From the NCBI GenBank assembly GCA_036250195.1, contig JAVHZZ010000002.1, positions 367,724,624 to 367,788,623 on the forward strand: a DNA stretch of 64,000 nt, in the 5' to 3' direction. The stretch's first letter is position 1. Every line of letters begins with the position of its first letter. Positions 1-11,937 of this stretch are shown here, in pieces. A model generated the notes under the pieces. The model did not search any database. It was not told the origin of the DNA and saw only the letters and a program-made list of their open reading frames with translations. The translations under genes were made by a program, and so were the position numbers. The stretch comes from Mixophyes australis. Taxonomy: Eukaryota; Chordata; Amphibia; Anura; Limnodynastidae.

Positions 1-626
1 AACGCTGCTTGTGTGAAACATCAAAGCGGTAGCCACATAGTGCAGAGCTGTGCCATGCATTAGCATCAGGGGACCTTCTGAGTTGAGAACACTCCACCCC
101 TCCGTAAGGTTTAACAAATGATTCACAATAACATCACTTTAATTCTGTTCTTTTCAGCTTTTCCCCCCTAACAAATGCATTGTATGTTGTTCCACGTGCT
201 CATGTTCAAGCCCTGATAAGTTGCTTCAATTTCCTAATCAGCTTCATGTAATTTTTATTGAAAGTGCTGGTTTCTGTTTTGATCTATTTTAAAAATGTCA
301 TACCCTTCCTACTGTGCTCTTCACTTCAAATTTCTGTATCTATGTTGTATCTCCAGAAAAGGTTATGTGACATGTATATGGCCCTAGCCTGCTGCCTTTC
401 GGCCTCTAAAAAAACTGTGCTTCCTGGCATGAGAAGGCAGTTACTGCTCTTATCATACCCTGCCTCTTGTGGGTGGTGCTTCACCCCAGTGTGAGACTAT
501 GCTCACAAAGCTGAAGATGAAACTCAGAAAGCCGCACACTGTTCAAGATAGACAAGCTTTTATGAAAGACCCTGACGTAAATAAAAACTTTGTCAATCAC
601 ACCAGAAAATCATGCACAAGTCGCAC
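1..626 (-). other. Start of peroxidase intron 8, nothing else recognised
   Basis: This lies 3' of the exon 8 donor in transcript terms. Short open frames occur at 258-494 (+) and 469-654 (+), but they have no family resemblance or splice context. I see no repeat ends here. Confidence 0.4.
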
Positions 627-942
627 CTGCCAAGAAACAAGGGATTCCGGCTGATCTGTTTGTGTTGAAACATACATCCTCCTTATTTCCATCAAAGGGC
701 AGGAATGGGAATCCGTTGTCTGTGAAGTTCTGATTAGTGGCCAAGAGGCCCAGTTGGTTTGTGTTGTTCCGAAGTTTCGTGGCAGTTGCCATGTCACTGC
801 CGTACACTTGACTGCCATCAACGTATGAGGTCAGGACATTGATCTGCTTACGTACAGGAGTTAACAAGTTGCACGTTGGAGCTGAACGAAACATTGGGAT
901 ACAGTCACCCCTGCAAGTAATCCGATGATCATTTGGTGGAAT
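627..942 (-). CDS. Haem peroxidase exon 8: calcium loop and glycosylated segment
   Basis: Acceptor TATGTGTAG, donor GGCAG|GTGCGA, 316 nt, phase 0 in and phase 1 out. It opens [20 protein letters not shown], then has [13 protein letters not shown], the calcium-binding loop (Thr, Tyr in place of the usual Phe, Asp, Ser), [12 protein letters not shown] and [18 protein letters not shown] and NRS sequons fit known glycosylation of the family. Odd point: a Cys-Arg-Gly-Asp-Cys stretch (915-901) where mammalian relatives have no RGD. The next exon, expected to hold the region leading to the haem-linked residues, must lie left of position 1. Confidence 0.95.
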
Positions 943-1453
943 CTACACATAAAAAAAGAATAAGTAACGTAAGATGTACTTCACCATATATGTTTGGTCA
1001 GTATTTAAATTGTTATGATTTGTGATCTGATATGTATGAGTTATGCCTGACAACCCATGTCAAGTACAACTTTTTGATGCATTTTTAATATAAGAGACCA
1101 AACACAATTAAATCATATTGAATTGTATATGTCGTTCTTGCACATCAATGGTGATGTTCGGCACAATGTTGCTGCTTTAGGGAAGAGGTTTGGTGGCAGG
1201 ACACAGGTTGAACAAAACTCTGGATGGCAGTCATTCTGGCTGTAACTAAGGGGATTGTGGTCTCCGCAGGCCCAATCACCAGTGGCTATTTGTCCCAGGA
1301 GTGCACTAATGGAGGAGGACTGCACAATTCCACCATACTGACCATATCTCATGGCTAGAGCCAGCAAGTTTTTACAATTTCCTTGTATATTTCATTTTTT
1401 GTCACGGGACTAATGATACATCATGATTAATAAAAATTAAGAGGTTGCTTTAT
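943..1453. other. Intron 7, distal part, with an unrecognised Cys-rich open frame
   Basis: A minus-strand open frame at 1367-1113 (84 codons) is Cys-rich (GDWACGDHN, CHPEFCSTC) and reads more like protein than random sequence, but I recognise no family. It could be a relic of a retrocopy or mobile element. No functional claim is made. Confidence 0.25.
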
Positions 1454-1582
1454 GGGCAGGGCGGTGGCTTAGTGGTTAGCACTTCTGCCTCATAGCACTG
1501 GGGTCATGAGTTTGATTCCTGACCATGACCTTATATCTTTGTGGAGTTTGTATGTTCTCCCCATGCTTGCGTGGGTGCTCTG
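1454..1582 (+). repeat. tRNA-derived SINE, 5' part, split by the giant hAT cassette
   Basis: It starts GGGCAGGGCGGTGGCTTAG and carries A-box-like TGGCTTAGTGG and a B-box-like GAGTTTGATTCC, as in pol III tRNA-derived SINEs. It breaks at 1582 and resumes at 17179 after the 15.6-kb insertion. The two parts add to about 333 bp, matching the intact copy at 31541-31871. Confidence 0.8.
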
Positions 1583-1893
1583 CAGGGGCGGATTGGCCAT
1601 TACCTTTACCAGGAAGCTCCCCGGTAGGCCACTGGCCTAACGAGGCCGCCTTCTATTTTTTTATTTTTTTTTTGGGTCACCCAGCGCGGTCGGAAGGAGG
1701 GCAACAATCCCAAAATTGGTGGTCAGTGGTAAGCACCAGGCAGCCTCACGCATCGCGAGTCTGCCTGGTGCTGCAGCACTGTGGGTCCTTCAGCGCTCTG
1801 CACCGATCAGACAGGAAGCAGGAAGTATTCACTTCCTGTCTGTCTGATCATGTGTGTGGAGCAACGCTGCAGAGCGTGCCGGCCCTGATACTT

Positions 1894-1905
1894 AAGGTAA
1901 GTGAG
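1894..1905 (+). other. Splice-donor-like junction before the 30-bp minisatellite
   Basis: AAGGTAAGTGAG directly precedes the first minisatellite unit and follows an imperfect palindrome built on GATCAGACAGGAAG. The same arrangement recurs in the other hAT elements (near 5765-5776, 8991-9000, 9909-9921, 12319-12331, 59620-59627). Confidence 0.6.
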
Positions 1906-4095
1906 AGGGGGCTACATATGGGAAAACTATATGTAAGGGGGCTACATATGGGAAAACTATATGTGAGGAGGCTATATCTGTGAAAACTATATGTGAGGGG
2001 GCTATATCTGTGAAAACTATATGTGAGGGGGCTATATCTGTGAAAACTATATGTGAGGGGGCTATATCTGTGAAAACTATATGTGAGGGAGCTATATCTG
2101 TGAAAACTATATGTGTGGGGGCTATATCTGTCAAAACTATATGTGTGGGGGCTATATCTGTGAAAACTATATGTGTGGGGGCTATATCTGTGAAAACTAT
2201 ATGTGAGGAGGCTATATCTGAAAACTATATGTGAGGGGGCTATATCTGGGAAAACTATATGTGTGGGGGCTATATCTGTGAAAACTATATGTGAGGAGGC
2301 TACATCTGTGATAACTATATGTGAGGGGGCTATATCTGTGAAAACTATATGTGAGGGGGCTATATCTGTGAAAACTATATGTGAGGGGGCTATATCTGTG
2401 AAAACTATATGTGAGGGGGCTATATCTGTGAAAACTATATGTGAGGGGGCTATATCTGTGAAAACTATATGTGAGGGGGCTATATCTGTGAAAACTATAT
2501 GTGAGGAGGCTATATCTGTGAAAACTATACGTGAGGGGGCTATATCTGTGAAAACTATACGTGAGGGAGCTATATCTGTGAAAACTATATGTGAGGGGGC
2601 TATATCTGTCAAAACTATATGTGAGGGGGCTATATCTGTGAAAACTATATGTGTGGGGGCTATATCTGTCAAAACTATATGTGAGGAGGCTATATCTGTG
2701 AAAACTATATGTGAGGGGGCTATATCTGTGAAAACTATATGTGAGGAGGCTATATCTGTGAAAACTATATGTGAGGAGGCTATATCTGTGAAAACTATAT
2801 GTGAGGGGGCTATATCTGTGAAAACTATATGTGAGGGGGCTATATCTGTCAAAACTATATGTGAGGGGGCTATATCTGTCAAAACTATATGTGAGGGGGC
2901 TATATCTGTGAAAACTATATGTGTGGGGGCTATATCTTGGAAAACTATATGTGTGGGGGCTATATCTTGGAAAACTATATGTGAGGGGGCTATATCTGTG
3001 AAAACTATATGTGAGGGGGCTATATATGTGAAAACTATATGTGTGGGGGCTATATCTGTGAAAACTATATGTGAGGGGGCTATATCTGTGAAAACTATAT
3101 GTGTGGGGACTATATCTGGGAAAACTATATGTGAGGGGGCTATATCTGTGAAAACTATATGTGACGGGGCTATATCAGTGAAAACTATATGTGAGGGGGC
3201 TATATCTGTGAAAACTATATGTGAGGGGGCTATATCTGTGAAAACTATATGTGAGGGGGCTATATTTGTGAAAACTATATGTGAGGGGGCTATATCTGTG
3301 AAAACTATATGTGAGGGGGCTATATCTGTGAAAACTATATGTGAGGGGGCTATATCTGTGAAAACTATATGTGAGGGGGCTATATCTGTGAAAACTATAT
3401 GTGAGGGGGCTATATCTGTGAAAACTATATGTGAGGGGGCTATATCTGTGAAAACTATATGTGAGGAGGCTATATCTGTGAAAACTATATGTGTGGGGGC
3501 TATATCTGTGAAAACTATATGTGAGGAGGCTATATCTGTGAAAACTATATGTGAGGGGGCTATATCTGTGAAAACTATATGTGAGGGGGCTATATCTGTG
3601 AAAACTATATGTGAGGAGGCTATATCTGTGAAAACTATATGTGTGGGGGCTATATCTGTGAAAACTATATGTGAGGGGGCTATATCTGGGAAAACTATAT
3701 GTGAGGGGGCTATATCTGTGAAAACTATATGTGTGGGGGCTATATCTGTGAAAACTATATGTGAGGAGGCTATATCTGTGAAAACTATATGTGTGGGGAC
3801 TATATCTGTGAAAACTATATGTGAGGGGGCTATATCTGTGAAAACTATATGTGTGGGGACTATATCTGTGAAAACTATATGTGAGGGGGCTATATCTGTG
3901 AAAACTATATGTGTGGGGGCTATATCTGTGAAAACTATATGTGTGGGGGCTATATCTGTGAAAACTATATGTGAGGGGGCTATATCTGTGAAAACTATAT
4001 GTGAGGGGGCTATATCTGTCAAAACTATATGTGAGGGGGCTATATCTGTGAAAACTATATGTGTGGGGGCTATATCTGTGAAAACTATATGTGTG
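1905..4095. repeat. 30-bp minisatellite, block A (about 73 units)
   Basis: The unit is about CTATATCTGTGAAAAC plus TATATGTGAGGGGG, with variants (GTGTGGGGG, GAGGAGG, TATCTTGG, TCTGTC). One unit near 2215 is 2 bp short, shifting the register. Because 30 is divisible by 3 and the unit lacks stops in several frames, very long open frames appear on both strands and should not be read as genes. Confidence 0.95.
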
Positions 4096-4461
4096 CATGG
4101 CCAGATTAAGGGGGGGGCACAGGGGGCACGTGCCCCGGGCCCCCCTCTCTTTGAGGGCCCCCCGCCGCCGGCTGGAAGGAGAGAAGCTGCTGCGCATGTG
4201 CAGCAGCTAGAAGTCGGTGATGTAAAACTGTGCAGCAGCCGCGGTGCTGCTGAACATCTGGCATGCTGCCAAGGATTTGTCTGTCTGGAGGGGGAGGGTT
4301 TCTGTTGCTGAGAGGTGCGCTCCTGCGTGAGGGGGATTTACAGCTGACAGCCGCACAGCCACAGGAGAAAGATGACAGGTGATCCGATGTTTGTTTAGTA
4401 CAACACTTGCGGAGTGTACATTTGCTAAGTTGACTTTTTATGTGGTTGAGAATGATGCATT

Positions 4462-6109
4462 CAGGGCCTGATTAAGGGTTCTGGCCGCCCTAGGCTAATA
4501 CGGCCGCAGCGCCCCCCCCCCCCCCCTCCGAATATATAGGTGTATAGGAACACTCCTGAATATGAATGTTCGGGTGTATTCTCCAGCATTCAAATTTAGA
4601 CAGATTGTGCCATTGTCTCTTACCTGTCCTTGCTCTTCTCTCTTGCAACTTTGTTATCCTCTCGCTGGCTTCTGGAAAGTTGGCGTCCGTTTTTGAAAAT
4701 GCAAAAATGTATTATAATGCAAAGCCTGAATGATTAGGCCCTTTAGTTAAAACAAAACACTCCATTATGGCCAGCTAAAAGTACCCCATTGGACAGGCAT
4801 ATATAAGCAATATCTGAATATTTGTTGTCAATCAAATACAAACCTCTACCAGCCCCATCTCACTAATATTTAGTATTCTAGTGATTGCTGAGACCACCCA
4901 TGTGACCACCACACAATCATGAGATTCTGCCCCCCAAAGCTGCTCTATTTTTTAAATACCCCCTGCAGCCATTTTCCTTAACCACAACCCCCCCCCCCCC
5001 CCGCACAGCCATTTTCCTTAACCCCTGCTGCAGCCATTTTCTTTACCTCCCACCCTGCATCCATCCCCCTTGCAGCTATTTTCCTTACCTCCACTCTGCT
5101 AGCTAGCTATCCCCCCCCCCCGTCACATCAAAACTCCCCCAGTCACATATATCAGCCCCCCTCCTCTGCCCTCCTTCATACATATCAACCTCTCTACCTC
5201 CCTATAGATTTTCATGGCAGCCCCCCCCCCTCCCACCCTATAGATTTGTATGACAGTCCCCCTCTCCCTCCCTATACATATGCATGACAGTCCCCCCTCT
5301 CCCTCCCTATAGATATGCAGGGTAGTCCCTCCCCTATAGATATGCAGGGTAGTTCCCCCCCTCCCTATAGATATGCAGGGTAGTTCCCCCCCCTCCCTAT
5401 AGATATGCAGGGCAGTTCCCCCCCCCCCTCCCTTTAGATATGCAGGGCAGTTCCCCCCCCCTCCCTATAGATATGCAGGGCAGTTCCCCCCCCCCCCTCC
5501 CTATAGATATGCAGGGCAGTTCCCCCCCCCCCTCCCTATAGATATGCAGGGCAGTTCCCCCCTCCCTCCCTATAGATATGCAGGGCAGTTCCCCCCTCCC
5601 TCCCTATAGATATGCAGGGCAGTTCCCCCCTCCCTCCCTATAGATATGCAGGGCAGTTCCCCTCCCTCCCTATAGATATGCAGGGCAGTTCCCCCCCCTC
5701 CCTCCCTATAGATATGCAGGGCAGTTCCCCCCCCTCCCTATAGATATGCAGGGCAGTTCCCCCCTTCACTTACCTGTAGTTGTGCCAGCGTCGCTCCTCT
5801 CCTCAGATCAGCAGATAGGAAGTGAAGACGTCCTGCTTCCTGTCTGCTGCACAGCAACAGGCAGCCTGGCGATTGGCTGTGTGTTGCTAACCACTGACCA
5901 CCTATGCTTTTGATCGTCGAGCCCTCCACCCCCCGCGGCGACCCCCCCCCTCCCCCATCCCGAAAAAATAATGAATGAAGAAAAAAAAAAAAAAAAAAAA
6001 TTAAAAAAAAAAAATTTTTTTTTTTTTAAAAATACCCACAGTGCAGCGCCCCCCAGGACCCAGCGCCCCAGGTTGCAGCCTGGTCAGCCTAGTGGTTGAT
6101 CAGGCCCTG
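4462..6109 (-). mobile_element. hAT-3, nested inside hAT-2
   Basis: CAGGGCCTGAT at the left and its complement ATCAGGCCCTG at the right form 11-bp perfect inverted ends. The 8-bp duplication GATGCATT occurs at 4454-4461 and 6110-6117. It contains C-rich tracts, a minisatellite at about 5215-5765, and on the minus strand a CAGGTAAGTGAA junction (5776-5765) next to a palindrome around CAGATAGGAAGTGAAG. The 4555-4900 portion matches 58190-58560 of the element at 56916-59888, so the two are relatives. Confidence 0.82.
5215..5765. repeat. C-rich minisatellite in hAT-3
   Basis: Tandem units of about 30 bp, roughly CTCCCTATAGATATGCAGGG plus CAGTTCCCCC. Length varies through the C run. It starts right beside the AGGTAAGTGA junction (minus strand). 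Confidence 0.85.
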
Positions 6110-7148
6110 GATGCATTAGAGAGGGGGAGAGAGAGAGAATGAATGAGAGAGAGAATTTTTAATGGTGTACTTTTGCTGAGGACGAATTATTTAATGGTGA
6201 GTGATATGATTTTTTTTTTACAGGTATTGGTGTAATATTTACATTTTATGTTAATGCTGTCTATCTTCCAGCACAAAGTTCCACAATTGATCTTTCTTCT
6301 TTAAAGTGATGGTTGCCTATCATGGTGTTAAATGAATAAACCATTCTATACACAATCTATAAGATCCTCACTTCATATTATGGGACTGTAGTCTTGATAA
6401 ATTCAAGTCCACACCTATTCCAAAGAAATACTTTATAAATAAGAAAAAGTAAATAGGTAATTGCTATATGCTATAAGTAAAACAGGCTCTCTTAAAAAAA
6501 AATAGTGCTACCAAGTTTGAAATGTCTAATCTTACAGCTAGAACAGTTAAAGTAGAGATTAAATATATTCAGACATATTATTTCCAAGATTTCTTATGTA
6601 TTGCTCAAAGAGTGATTTAACAAACATTAATGCTATGACAATGAGAGTCCAAATGTCAGGCCAGTGTCTACAGGCTATACAATTATATGATGGTACAGAG
6701 AGCCCCTTAGTGAGGTTAGAGGGATTAACAAAAAACAAACCCTCTCCACTTCTCACCTTGGTTTAATGGCCTACTCAATCTTGCACTTATCTTAGTGTAG
6801 CAGCTGACTTACCTGCTAGTTGGGATATTCCCCTACCCAGAACAAAAAAAACATGTATGCCTAATATAGTGGGGCCAATTAATTTAAGGTGAGTTGATGG
6901 GATCTTTAAATGCTGTTCTGATTTTGGGACTATTAATTTATTCAATTTGGGTCTAAGTTTGGGGAAAAGGGGGGCTAATTTATTTAACGTCAATATGAAA
7001 TATTAATTGTCAGCAATGGTTGTGTGAAATGGGTTTATTTGTTACATATAAATGCTATTAATTTATTGCTGGGCTGTTTTGTGGGGAGGGAAATAGTTTT
7101 TTTTTATTAAATGTGGGTGCTATTGATTTAATGCTAGGGCTGTTTTAG

Positions 7149-7234
7149 ATTTACACGAATATTCCAGGATCTACACAAGCAACAACTGAGTTTAAGACAC
7201 CAGCAGCCACAAGTGATGAAAGTGACAAGAGCAG
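7149..7234 (+). other. Exon-like relic in hAT-2
   Basis: TGTTTTAG|ATTTACACG opens and AGCAG|GTAGGA closes an 86-nt segment with an uninterrupted frame (..NIPGSTQATTEFKTPAATSD ESDKSR). It is homologous to 10979-11057 in hAT-5, including the surrounding intron-like sequence. I infer a relic of a coding exon from an ancestral autonomous element; the protein family is not recognised. Confidence 0.45.
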
Positions 7235-7516
7235 GTAGGAGAGAGCAGGACCATCTTCCAGCTGTCCTCAGTATAGTGGGACAGTCCCGAATTTGGGTGA
7301 CTGTCTCGCTTAGTCAGGATTTGGTCCAACTACAAGGACAGTTGGGAGATATGTCCCGCTTCACACTGTACTACTGGTGAAGGCAGAGCTGCGTGCACCT
7401 AACAGTAGTCCTCACAGTATTGTTTGTGTAATTGTCTAAAATCGTAGCCATAGTACACCATAGGGGCCCCCCTGTCTAAAGTGCCCCGGGCCCCCCAGAG
7501 CCTTAATCCAGCTCTG

Positions 7517-7857
7517 TATGTGTGGGGGCTATATCTGTGAAAACTATATGTGAGGAGGCTATATCTGTGAAAACTATATGTGAGGGGGCTATATCTGTGA
7601 AAACTATATGTGAGGAGGCTATATCTGTGAAAACTTTATGTGAGGGGGCTATATCTGTGAAAACTATATGTGAGGGGGCTATATCTGTGAAAACTAGATG
7701 TGAGGGGGCTATATCTGTGAAAACTATAGGTGAGGAGGCTATATCTGTGAAAACTATATGTGAGGGGGCTATATCTGTGAAAACTAGATGTGAGGGGGCT
7801 ATATCTGTGAAAACTATATGTGAGGAGGCTATATCTGTGAAAACTATATGTGAGGGG
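7517..7857. repeat. 30-bp minisatellite, block B (about 11 units)
   Basis: Same unit as block A. It begins with the duplicated TATGTGTG of hAT-2 and ends with the GTGAGGGG duplicated by hAT-4. Confidence 0.95.
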
Positions 7858-9337
7858 CAGAGCCGGATTTAGACCTCATAGGGCCCTAGGCAGGATACTG
7901 TTTTTGGGCCCCCTCCCTGAAACAATCCATAGCACTATATTTTTGCAGCCTACCATATACCCTTATAGTTACGTAGATATGAAAGCATGTGCCGCCGCAT
8001 GCCTACCATATACCCCTATAGTTAAGTAGATATGAAAGCATGTGCCGCCGCGCAGCGGCGGCACGTCGCCAAAGGAGGTGAGGGCGTGGCTTGCATCTTT
8101 GGGGACGTACCTAACATGTGAAAAGAGCAAGGCCACCCTGCTGCAGAAAAAGGCACCCCTAAATAATTACCAAGCAGTCCCGTTTTTTTAAGTAGTTGGG
8201 TCAAAACAACATAATAAATATTGAAGTCAGGGCAGAAATACTTACTTAAGTTGTTTGCAAAAATAATAAAAATTCAAGTATGTGCTCTTGTCACTTTTGT
8301 CCCTCTATCATCACACTGTGTCCCTTCATTGTCACTTTTGCCCCTTCACAATATCACATGTGCCCTTTCACCATCACCTCTGTGCCCATCACCATCACCA
8401 CCTCTGTGCCAATCACCATCACCACCACTGTGCCAATCACCATCACCACCTCTGTGCCCATTACCACCTCTGTGCCCTTCACCATCACCACTTCTGTGCC
8501 AATCACCATCACCACCTCTGTGCCTCTTCACCATCACCACCTCTGTGCCCATCACCACCTCTGTGCCTCTTCACCATCACCACCTCTGTGCCCTTCACCA
8601 TCACCACCTCTGTGCCCTTCACCATCACCACCTCTGTGCCAATCACCATCACCACCTCTGTGCCCTTCACCATCACCACCTCTGTGCCAATCACCATCAC
8701 CACCTCTGTGCCAATCACCATCACCACCTCTGTGCCAATCACCATCACCAATTCTGTGCCCCTTCACCATCACCACATCTGTGCCCTTCACCATCACCAC
8801 CTCTGTGCCCATCTCCACTTCTGTGCCAATCACCATCACCACTTCTGTGCCAATCACCATCTCTGTGCCATTCACCATCACCACCTCTGTGCCCCTTCAC
8901 CATCACCACATCTGTGCCCTTCACCATCACCACCTCTGTGCCCATCACCACTTCTGTGCCCCTTCACCATCACCACTTCTGTCCCTTGTTTTACTTACCT
9001 TTCTATTGCGCGCTGCTCCTCCTCCGTCAGTCCAGATGTAAAAAAAAAAGAAAAAAAAAAGAAAGAGTCACGTGATCGCTCGTTGGGTCCTGGCAGCCTC
9101 TCCTCCACTCTCTATCACTGAGACACTGAGAGGAGAAGAGGCTGCCGGGACCCGATTCGCGGCACCCGACCCCCCCTCCCCCGATTCACGGCACCCGACC
9201 CCCCCTCCTCCGACTCGCGGCCGAATATTTTTTTTTTTTTTTTTTTTTAATTGATCCTGTCCCCCCCAGCTGTGCCCCCCGAGAGCCGCTAGGCCCTAGG
9301 CAGGTGCCTAGGTTGCCTAGCGGTAAATCCGGCCCTG
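7858..9337 (-). mobile_element. hAT-4, inserted in the minisatellite
   Basis: The ends CAGAGCCGGATTTA and (reverse) CAGGGCCGGATTTA are flanked by GTGAGGGG at 7850-7857 and 9338-9345. Inside are an internal minisatellite (about 8350-8985) and, on the minus strand, AGGTAAGTAA at 9000-8991 followed by the repeat. There is no transposase. Both ends also carry CCTAGGCAGG-type palindromic sequence. Confidence 0.82.
8350..8985. repeat. 24-bp-type minisatellite in hAT-4
   Basis: Repeated CACCATCACCACCTCTGTGCC with CTT, AAT or CAT variants. It produces His/Pro/Ser-rich frames on the plus strand and Gly/Asp-rich frames on the minus strand, which are not genes. Confidence 0.9.
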
Positions 9338-9527
9338 GTGAGGGGGCTATATCTGTGAAAACTATATGTGAGGGGGCTATATCTGTGAAAACTATATGTG
9401 AGGAGGCTATATCTGTGAAAACTATATGTGTGGGGGCTATATCTGTGAAAACTATATGTGAGGGGGCTATATCTGTGAAAACTATATGTGTGGGGGCTAT
9501 ATCTGGGAAAACTATATGTGTGGGGGC
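9338..9527. repeat. 30-bp minisatellite, block C (about 6 units)
   Basis: Same unit as block A. It lies between hAT-4 and hAT-5 and ends with GTGGGGGC, the target of hAT-5. Confidence 0.95.
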
Positions 9528-9929
9528 CAGGGCCGCCGAGAGGGGGGGGGGAGCGGGTACTAATTACCCGGGCCCGGCATGTCAGGGGGCCCGGCCCGGG
9601 CCCTTGCGCTGCTGATTTTTTTAAATTTTTAAATTTTTTTTTTCAAAACGTTTTTTTTCCTTTCCTTTTTTTTTTTTTTTTTGGCAGGGGGGGGGGGGCT
9701 CGGTCGTTGGTGGGGGGAGCAGGCTAGTTTAAAAAAAAAAAAAAAAACATACTCACCTGATCGCGGAGCCGGCATCCCTCCTCTCTGCTGCTCTGTGCTC
9801 TATTCAGACTGTCTGAATGCTGGGTGTGATGTCATCATGTCATGCCCAGCATTCAGTCAGTCTGGAGCAATGGAGCACAGAGCAGCAGAGAAGACCAAGA
9901 GAGGAGAAAAGGTAAGTGAAGGGAGGAAA

Positions 9930-10750
9930 ACGAGGGGGGCACAGAGGGGTTAAAAAACGGGGGGGGGGCAGCATGACAGAGGGGTTAAAAAATGAGGGGG
10001 AGCACAAAGGGGTTAAAAAACGGGGGGGCAGCATGACAGAGGGGTTAAAAAATGAGGGGGCATAAAGGGGTTAAAAAACGGGGGGGCAGCATGACAGAGG
10101 GGTTAAAAAATAAGGGGGGGCACAGAGGGGTTAAAAAACGGGGAAGCAGCATGTCAGAGGAGTTAAAAACGGGGAAGCAGCATGTCAGAGGGGTTAAAAA
10201 ATTAGGGGGAGCACAGAGGGGTTAAAAAACGGGAAAGCAGCATGTCAAAGGGGTTAAAAACGGGGAAGCAGCATGTCAGAGGGGTTAAAAAATGAGGGGG
10301 AGCACAGAGGGGTTAAAAAATGGGAAAGCAGCATGTCAGAGGGGTTAAAAAAATGAGTGGGGGCACAGAGGGGTTAAAAAATGGGAAAGCAGCATGTCAG
10401 AGGGGTTAAAAATTGAGGGGGGAGCACAGAGGGGTTAAAAAACGGGAAAGCAGCATGTCAGAGGGGTTAAAAAATGAGAGGGGCACAGATGGGTTAAAAA
10501 ATGGGAAAGCAGCATGTCAGAGGGGTTAAAAATTGAGGGGGGAGCACAGAGGGGTTAAAAAATGGGAAAGCAGCATGACAGAGGGGGTGAAAAAATGAGA
10601 GGGGCACAGATGGGTTAAAAAACGGGGCAGTATGGCACAGTGGGGTTAATAAACAGGGGTCAGCACGGCACAGTGGGGTTAAAAAATGGTGGGCAGCATG
10701 ACACAGTGGGGTTACAAAGGGGGGGGGGGAGGCATGGCACAGTGGGATTG
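9930..10750. repeat. G-rich minisatellite in hAT-5
   Basis: Alternating units of about 30 bp: GAGGGGTTAAAAAATGAGGG-type and GGGTTAAAAAACGGG plus AAGCAGCATGTCA-type. It lies directly downstream of the AGGTAAGTGA junction and degenerates towards 10,750. Confidence 0.85.
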
Positions 10751-10978
10751 AAAAAGGGGGGGAGCAGCATAGTATAGTCTGATGAAGGGGAGCCAGATGA
10801 AGGGGGCAAAAACAGCATGGAGGGCACAGTGTGATCATAAGGCATGGCGATGATGAAGGGGCACATTATTGTAATATTGGAGCTGGAGGAAGGCCTAATT
10901 ATTAATCGTGGGTGCTATTGATTTAACGCTGGGGCTGGCTGTAATTTTCTAAATGTAGCCATTTTTTTTTCAAAATAG

Positions 10979-11057
10979 GTCCTTCAACATTTCTGGATCC
11001 GGACAAGCCACAACTAAAGAAAGCAGCAGCCACAGGTGGAGAAAGTGAGAAGAACAG
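10979..11057 (+). other. Exon-like relic in hAT-5
   Basis: The acceptor TTTTTTTTTCAAAATAG and donor AACAG|GTAGGA bound 79 nt. One frame is open throughout (PSTFLDPDKPQLKK..GGESEKNR), but part of the similarity to the hAT-2 relic is in another frame, suggesting an indel. It is duplicated at 13390-13468. Confidence 0.45.
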
Positions 11058-11509
11058 GTAGGAGAGAGCAGCACAGTGTGTGAAATGTTGTGATTCTAGT
11101 AGGGACAATACCAATTTTTGGTGAATGTTGTGTCCAATGTAAGGTGTAGGCCAAGACTGAACTGTTTGTGTACACACTGCATTGTTTGTATACTACCCTG
11201 TGGTGGTAGATGTCCTGAAAGTCAGGAGTGCTTAAACATATGTGACGCTCCGGCGAATTGAGAGCCTAGTGGTTTTTATGTTAGCCACGCCCCAATGGCA
11301 CGTTTGCCACGCCCCCAAATGCATGACCGCACCTCCCAAAATTTTTGCACTGCCGTTTGGCTAGCCACGCCCCTGAATATATGACCATATACCTAATCTT
11401 TTTTGCGCCGCCGTAAGGCGGCGCAAAAAAATTTTGGGGCTTACTTCACTATGAGGGGGGCCCCATGAATTTGTTGTACCCGGGCCCTGAATTCTTCTTG
11501 GCAGCCCTG

Positions 11510-11937
11510 GTGGGGGCTATATCTGGGAAAACTATATGTGAGGGGGCTATATCTGTGAAAACTATATGTGACGGGGCTATATCAGTGAAAACTATATGTG
11601 AGGGGGCTATATCTGTGAAAACTATATGTGAGGGGGCTATATCTGTGAAAACTATATGTGTGGGGGCTATATCTTGGAAAACTATATGTGAGGGGGCTAT
11701 ATCTGGGAAAAATATATGTGAGGAGGCTATATCTTGGAAAACTATATGTGAGGGGGCTATATCTGTCAAAACTATATGTGAGGGGGCTATATCTGTGAAA
11801 ACTATATGTGAGGAGGCTATATCTGTGAAAACTATATGTGTGGGGGCTATATCTGTGAAAACTATATGTGAGGGGGCTATATCTGTGAAAACTATATGTG
11901 TGGGGGCTATATCTGGGAAAACTATATGTGTGGGGGC
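11510..11937. repeat. 30-bp minisatellite, block D (about 14 units)
   Basis: Same unit as block A. Its first ~280 bp match the start of block E variant for variant, as expected if 9528-11937 was tandemly duplicated. Confidence 0.95.

Larger units (their letters stand above)
4096..7516 (+). mobile_element. Non-autonomous hAT element hAT-2 inserted in the minisatellite
   Basis: The 8-bp target duplication TATGTGTG occurs at 4088-4095 and 7517-7524. The ends begin CATGGCCAGATTAAGG and (reverse) CAGAGCTGGATTAAGG, imperfect inverted repeats matching at 12 of 16 positions. It contains the nested element 4462-6109 and an exon-like segment 7149-7234. No transposase frame is visible. Confidence 0.75.
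9528..11509 (+). mobile_element. hAT-5, inserted in the minisatellite
   Basis: The left end CAGGGCCGCCGAGAGG and right end (reverse) CAGGGCTGCCAAGAAG are flanked by GTGGGGGC at 9520-9527 and 11510-11517. In order it holds a GC-rich start, T/G runs, a long hairpin (CTCTGCTGCTCTGTGCTC at 9783-9800 pairing with 9872-9889), AAGGTAAGTGAAG (9909-9921), a G-rich minisatellite (about 9930-10750) and an exon-like relic (10979-11057). A GCGCCGCC..GGCGGCGC hairpin lies near 11405-11425. Confidence 0.85.

Noticed and set aside
258..654. Short plus-strand frames left of exon 8
   Set aside because: No family similarity, no splice or start context, and antisense to an intron of a well-supported gene.
8221..9121. 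His/Pro/Ser-rich and Gly/Asp-rich frames
   Set aside because: They arise from the CACCATCACCACCTCTGTGCC minisatellite in all frames and have no independent support.
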